NCBI RefSeq assembly: GCF_001905795.1
Contig: NZ_LIXJ01000001.1
Span: forward strand, 496,001-560,000
Reading direction: 5' to 3'
Length of the DNA stretch: 64,000 nt
Source of the DNA: Streptomyces sp. CB01580
Lineage (GTDB): Bacteria > Actinomycetota > Actinomycetes > Streptomycetales > Streptomycetaceae
The notes beneath the pieces are model-generated. The model searched no databases. It had not been told where the DNA came from and was given only the letters and a program-made list of their open reading frames with translations. The translations under genes were made by a program, and so were the position numbers. Position 1 is the first letter of the stretch. The number at the start of each line of letters is the position of its first letter. Positions 61,128 through 64,000 of the stretch are shown piece after piece.

Positions 61128-61584
61128 ATGCCCCGTGGCCCCTGCCGGGTCGAGCTGATCTCCTCCGACGTCCCCGCCGCCGAGTCGGCGCGCCTTCGCG
61201 GGCTTCGAGCGACTGGACGCCCCCCGGCGCGCCAGCTGGGTCGAACTCGTCACCCATGAGGCCGAACCGGCACCGGCTTTCTGTCCGGAGGTCCTCGGAC
61301 GGGCGGTGAACACCGCTTCGGAGGAGTATCCGCGGTGGAGCCCGGCCGGTGAGGACTTCGGCGGTCCGGTGGTCATGGACGACGCGTTCGCCGCCCACCT
61401 GTCGGCCGACCGGCTGTCGTACTTCGCGGTGGCGGACGTGGGCACGGCAGCGGCCACCGCCCAGGAGGCGGGCGGCGAGCTGCTGATGCCGCCCACGAGC
61501 GTTCCGGCGGGGCAGCGGATCGCGGTGGTCCGTGACCCTCGGGGCGCGGTCCTCGGCATCCACCGGACGGGCGACCAGGGCTGA
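61128..61584 (+). pseudogene. Decayed VOC/glyoxalase-fold gene
   Basis: Only parts of a two-domain VOC protein remain. ATG 61128 opens a frame with CRVELISSDVPAAESARL, the usual start of a first VOC domain. It stops being homologous within about 30 codons and ends at a TGA near 61256. The next frame carries the second domain start (RRASWVELVTHEAEPAPAFC) and continues from about 61201 to 61584 with VSADRLSYFAV-like and VRDPRGAVLGIH blocks. Most of the first domain is missing and the frame changes, which points to an internal deletion. A shorter start at 61306 would give 92 residues and probably no complete domain. Confidence 0.6.
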
Positions 61585-61739
61585 GCACCACCCTGCGGAA
61601 CCTGGTCCGGCGGTCCCCGTCCCGAGCCACCACCGCCGCGCGCCGGTTCCTCCCTCGGTGTCCGATGGAAGCTCCTCCATCGGCGTCCGATTGGCTTCGG
61701 CGCGCCGCATCGGTGACGAACGGTCTTCCTGGAGTTCAG

Positions 61740-63116
61740 TTGACGTACGAGAACGATGCCGGACTGCTGGCCCCCGGAAGGGCCGGCTCCCCCGTCGAGG
61801 CGGCCACCGGCGACGGCGCCTTCCTGCAGGCGATGCTCGACGCGGAGGCGGCCCTCACCCGCGCCCAGGCCGTCTGCGGGCTCGCGCCCGTCGAGGCCGG
61901 GCGCGCGGTGACGGCCGCGGCCGAGGCGAACCGTTTCGACGTACGGGACCTGGCGCTGCGCGCCCGCGCGGCCGGCAATCCGGTCATCCCGCTGATCGCC
62001 GATCTGGTCGCGGCGGTCGAGCCGGAGGCCCGGCCGTACGTGCACCGGGGCGCGAGCAGCCAGGACATCCTGGACACGGCCGCCATGCTCGTCGCCGCGC
62101 GGGCCCTGGCCGGGCTGCTCGACGACCTGGCGCGGGCCGCGGACGCGGTGGCGCGGCTCGCCGTCGCGCACCGCAACACCCCGATGGCCGGACGCACCCT
62201 CACCCAGCACGCCGTACCGATCACCTTCGGGCTGAAGGCGGCGGGATGGCGCGCGCTGATCCTGGACGCCCGGGACCGGCTGTCGGCCGTAAGGGAATCG
62301 CTGCCCGTACAACTCGGTGGCGCGGCGGGAACGCTGGCCGCGTTCGACGTCCTCGCACCGTGGGAGGACGGGAGCGACGCGGCTCTCGACGGCCATGGTC
62401 CCGGCATGCCGCTGCTCCAGGCGTTCGCGAGCGAGCTCGGTCTGGCCGAACCGCTGCTGCCGTGGCACAGCCTGCGCACCCCGGTCGCCGATCTGGCGGG
62501 CGCGCTCGCCTTCACCGCGGGCGCCCTCGGCAAAATGGCCGCCGACGTGCTCATCCTGTCCCGCACCGAGATCGGCGAGGTGGCCGAGGGACACCGCGGC
62601 GACTCGTCCACGATGCCGCACAAGGCGAACCCCGTGCGGGCCACGCTGATCGCGGCCGCCGCCCGACGCGCTCCTGGTCTCGCGGCGACGCTGTACGGAT
62701 CGCTGGCCGCCGGGGACGAACGGCCGGCCGGGGCCTGGCACGCCGAGTGGGAGCCGCTGCGCGAGCTGCTGAGGCTCGTCGGTGGGGCCGCGCGCGGTGC
62801 CGCCGAACTCTCCGAGGGCCTGCGCGTCGTCCCGTACGCCATGCGGGAGAACCTCCAGCTCACCGACGGACTGATCGTCTCGGAGCGGCTGGCCGCCGTG
62901 TTCGCCGGCCGGATCGGCCGCGAGCGGGCCAGGGAGGTACTGGTGAACGCCGCCGCGCGGGCCCGCGCGGAGACCACGGATCTGGCCGATGTCCTCGCCG
63001 ACGTCCTGGACGAGGAGCCGGAGCTCACCGGTCTCGACCTGGCCGAGCTGACGGAACCCGCCCGGTACACCGGCTGCGCGGGCCCGCTCACCGACCGGGC
63101 GCTCGACCGGGGGTGA
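61740..63116 (+). CDS. pcaB: 3-carboxy-cis,cis-muconate cycloisomerase-like lyase (PcaB)
   Basis: A 458-residue fumarase/aspartase-superfamily enzyme. TTG 61740 has GGAG 5 bases upstream and gives the normal length; the frame is open further upstream without homology. The superfamily signature GDSSTMPHKANP is at about residue 287, with HRGASSQDILDTA and GRTLTQHAVPITFG earlier. These patterns favour PcaB over adenylosuccinate lyase. PcaB acts in the protocatechuate branch of the beta-ketoadipate pathway. The rest of the pca genes are not in the window, so the gene may be an orphan copy. Confidence 0.85.
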   Translation: MTYENDAGLLAPGRAGSPVEAATGDGAFLQAMLDAEAALTRAQAVCGLAPVEAGRAVTAAAEANRFDVRDLALRARAAGNPVIPLIADLVAAVEPEARPYVHRGASSQDILDTAAMLVAARALAGLLDDLARAADAVARLAVAHRNTPMAGRTLTQHAVPITFGLKAAGWRALILDARDRLSAVRESLPVQLGGAAGTLAAFDVLAPWEDGSDAALDGHGPGMPLLQAFASELGLAEPLLPWHSLRTPVADLAGALAFTAGALGKMAADVLILSRTEIGEVAEGHRGDSSTMPHKANPVRATLIAAAARRAPGLAATLYGSLAAGDERPAGAWHAEWEPLRELLRLVGGAARGAAELSEGLRVVPYAMRENLQLTDGLIVSERLAAVFAGRIGRERAREVLVNAAARARAETTDLADVLADVLDEEPELTGLDLAELTEPARYTGCAGPLTDRALDRG

Positions 63117-63261
63117 ACACCTCCCGTCCCCGACGCGCGGGAGGCGTGCGCCCGGTCCCCGGCGCACGGGAGCGCCAACGACCCGGTCGTCGGCGCGCAC
63201 GGGCGGCTCGCGCCCGGTCACCGACGCTCCGGAAGCACGCATACGGCACTCGGCGCGCGGA

Positions 63262-63432
63262 GAAATCCCACCCGGGATCCAGGCCGCCCCGCTCGTCCTC
63301 AGCGCGTGGGGCAAACAGGTGACGGTGAAGAGCGCCACCGACGCGCGGGTGGAACAGTTCTTCACCAAGTACGTGCAGGGGCCGCAGACCCCGGAGCCGG
63401 GCGCCGCGTGCACGGGCGGAGTCGCCCGATGA
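63262..63432 (+). pseudogene. C-terminal remnant of a DUF3105 gene
   Basis: About 56 codons (beginning near EIPPGIQAAP) encode AAPLVLSAWGKQVTVKSATD, then VEQFFTKYVQGPQTPEPGA and C-x-GG before TGA 63430-63432. I recognise this as the C-terminal end of DUF3105 proteins, which normally run to over 200 residues and commonly precede DUF305 genes. The upstream 145 bp are GC-rich repeats of GGCGCACGGGAG-like words with no matching N-terminal part. The stop overlaps the DUF305 start (ATGA), as in intact copies. The gene is therefore N-terminally deleted. Confidence 0.65.
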
Positions 63433-64000
63433 CGTCCTCGCCGCGTTCCTCGCGCACCCTGGCGGTGGCGGGCGGCGCGGTGCTGCTGGTGGCGTTGGGG
63501 CTCGTCGCGCTGATGCTCGCCGGACGCTCCTCCGGGGGCTCCGCCACGCCACCGGCCGCGCCCGCGGAGACGTCGGCCGACGTCGGCTTCGCCCGGGACA
63601 TGTCCGTCCACCATCAGCAGGCGGTCGAGATGTCGTTCATCGTGCGGGACCGGACGTCCGACGTGGAGGTGCGCCGGCTCGCGTACGACATCATCAACAC
63701 CCAGGCCAATCAGCGGGGCATGATGCTCGGCTGGCTGGAGATGTGGGGCCGGCCGAAGTCGTCCGGGGCTCCCCCCATGGCGTGGATGGGACACACCTTC
63801 ACTCCCAGGGGTGACGGTTCGCTGATGCCGGGCATGGCCACCGACACCGAACTCGACGCGCTGCAAAAGGCCGAAGCCCGGGACGCCGAGGTGCTGTATC
63901 TGAAGCTGATGACGGCACATCACCGTTCGGGGGCGGAGATGGCGCGGGCGGCGGCCGACGCGGCCGGCACCGAGGAGATCAAGAACCTGGCGGCGGGCAT
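63429..64000 (+). CDS. DUF305 secreted/membrane protein (partial, runs off right edge)
   Basis: At least 190 residues are present from ATG 63429. An N-terminal membrane helix (LAVAGGAVLLVALGLVALMLAG) acts as signal or anchor. The DUF305 domain has VGFARDMSVHHQQAVEMS, then LMTAHHRSGAEMARAAAD, whose paired His and Met/Glu residues suggest metal binding; the family has a ferritin-like fold and is often linked to copper. MGHTFTPRGDGSLMPGMA lies between the two halves. The end of the gene is beyond base 64000. It is coupled to the DUF3105 remnant. Confidence 0.88.
   Translation, partial: MTSSPRSSRTLAVAGGAVLLVALGLVALMLAGRSSGGSATPPAAPAETSADVGFARDMSVHHQQAVEMSFIVRDRTSDVEVRRLAYDIINTQANQRGMMLGWLEMWGRPKSSGAPPMAWMGHTFTPRGDGSLMPGMATDTELDALQKAEARDAEVLYLKLMTAHHRSGAEMARAAADAAGTEEIKNLAAG

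Noticed and set aside
61532..63322. A 596-codon plus-strand frame overlapping pcaB.
   Set aside because: The PcaB frame carries the lyase signature; this one is Arg/Gly-rich without motifs.

Overview
The window is high-GC actinobacterial chromosome, almost certainly Streptomyces. It carries an SsgA-like sporulation protein, a WhiB/Wbl regulator, two WhiJ-type XRE/DUF397 loci with HATPase partners, a conservon (cvnABCD plus P450), a full mce lipid-transport operon and a two-domain laccase. No rRNA or tRNA gene, insertion sequence, prophage or CRISPR array was seen.

Layout. 1-7.8 kb: a secreted BNR-repeat protein (cut by the left edge), an SsgA-family protein, a WhiJ-type locus, a short UvrA-like ATPase, an acyl-ACP desaturase behind a palindromic operator, a TPR protein and a WhiB protein. 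8.2-16 kb: a possibly frameshifted small gene, a SNF2 helicase, a SLAC-type laccase, a DUF3533-like membrane protein, and a divergent NHEJ-type pair (primase-polymerase and LigC-like ligase). 16-29.7 kb: a 14-gene leftward mce operon (ATPase, two permeases, MceA-F, two duplicated pairs of Mce-associated membrane proteins, a lytic transglycosylase). 29.7-36 kb: a long regulatory region rich in TGTCA/TGACA half-sites, three secreted proteins of unknown function and a PucR-type regulator. 36-40 kb: small proteins, a YchJ-family protein, a methyltransferase and a second WhiJ-type locus. 40.3-50.8 kb: a tightly coupled five-gene operon (WGR/DUF4132, MoxR-type AAA+ ATPase, DUF5682, VWA, SWIM) that matches the domain set of the poorly understood E. 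coli yeh cluster. 50.9-57 kb: a GH4 glycosidase and a P450-containing conservon. 57.9-64 kb: an IclR regulator, a MarR/FUSC exporter pair, a decayed VOC gene, a PcaB-like cycloisomerase, a DUF3105 remnant and a DUF305 protein cut by the right edge.

How the genes work together. The mce operon should build an envelope lipid or sterol importer, and the neighbouring secreted proteins and PucR regulator may serve it. The conservon is a membrane-associated G-protein-like signalling set. The yeh-like operon pairs an AAA+ ATPase with a VWA adaptor and three large partners, and is the best candidate here for an undercharacterised system. Gene starts were chosen from ribosome binding sites, overlaps and family lengths. 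All functions are inferred from motifs and recalled family knowledge; no database search was run.
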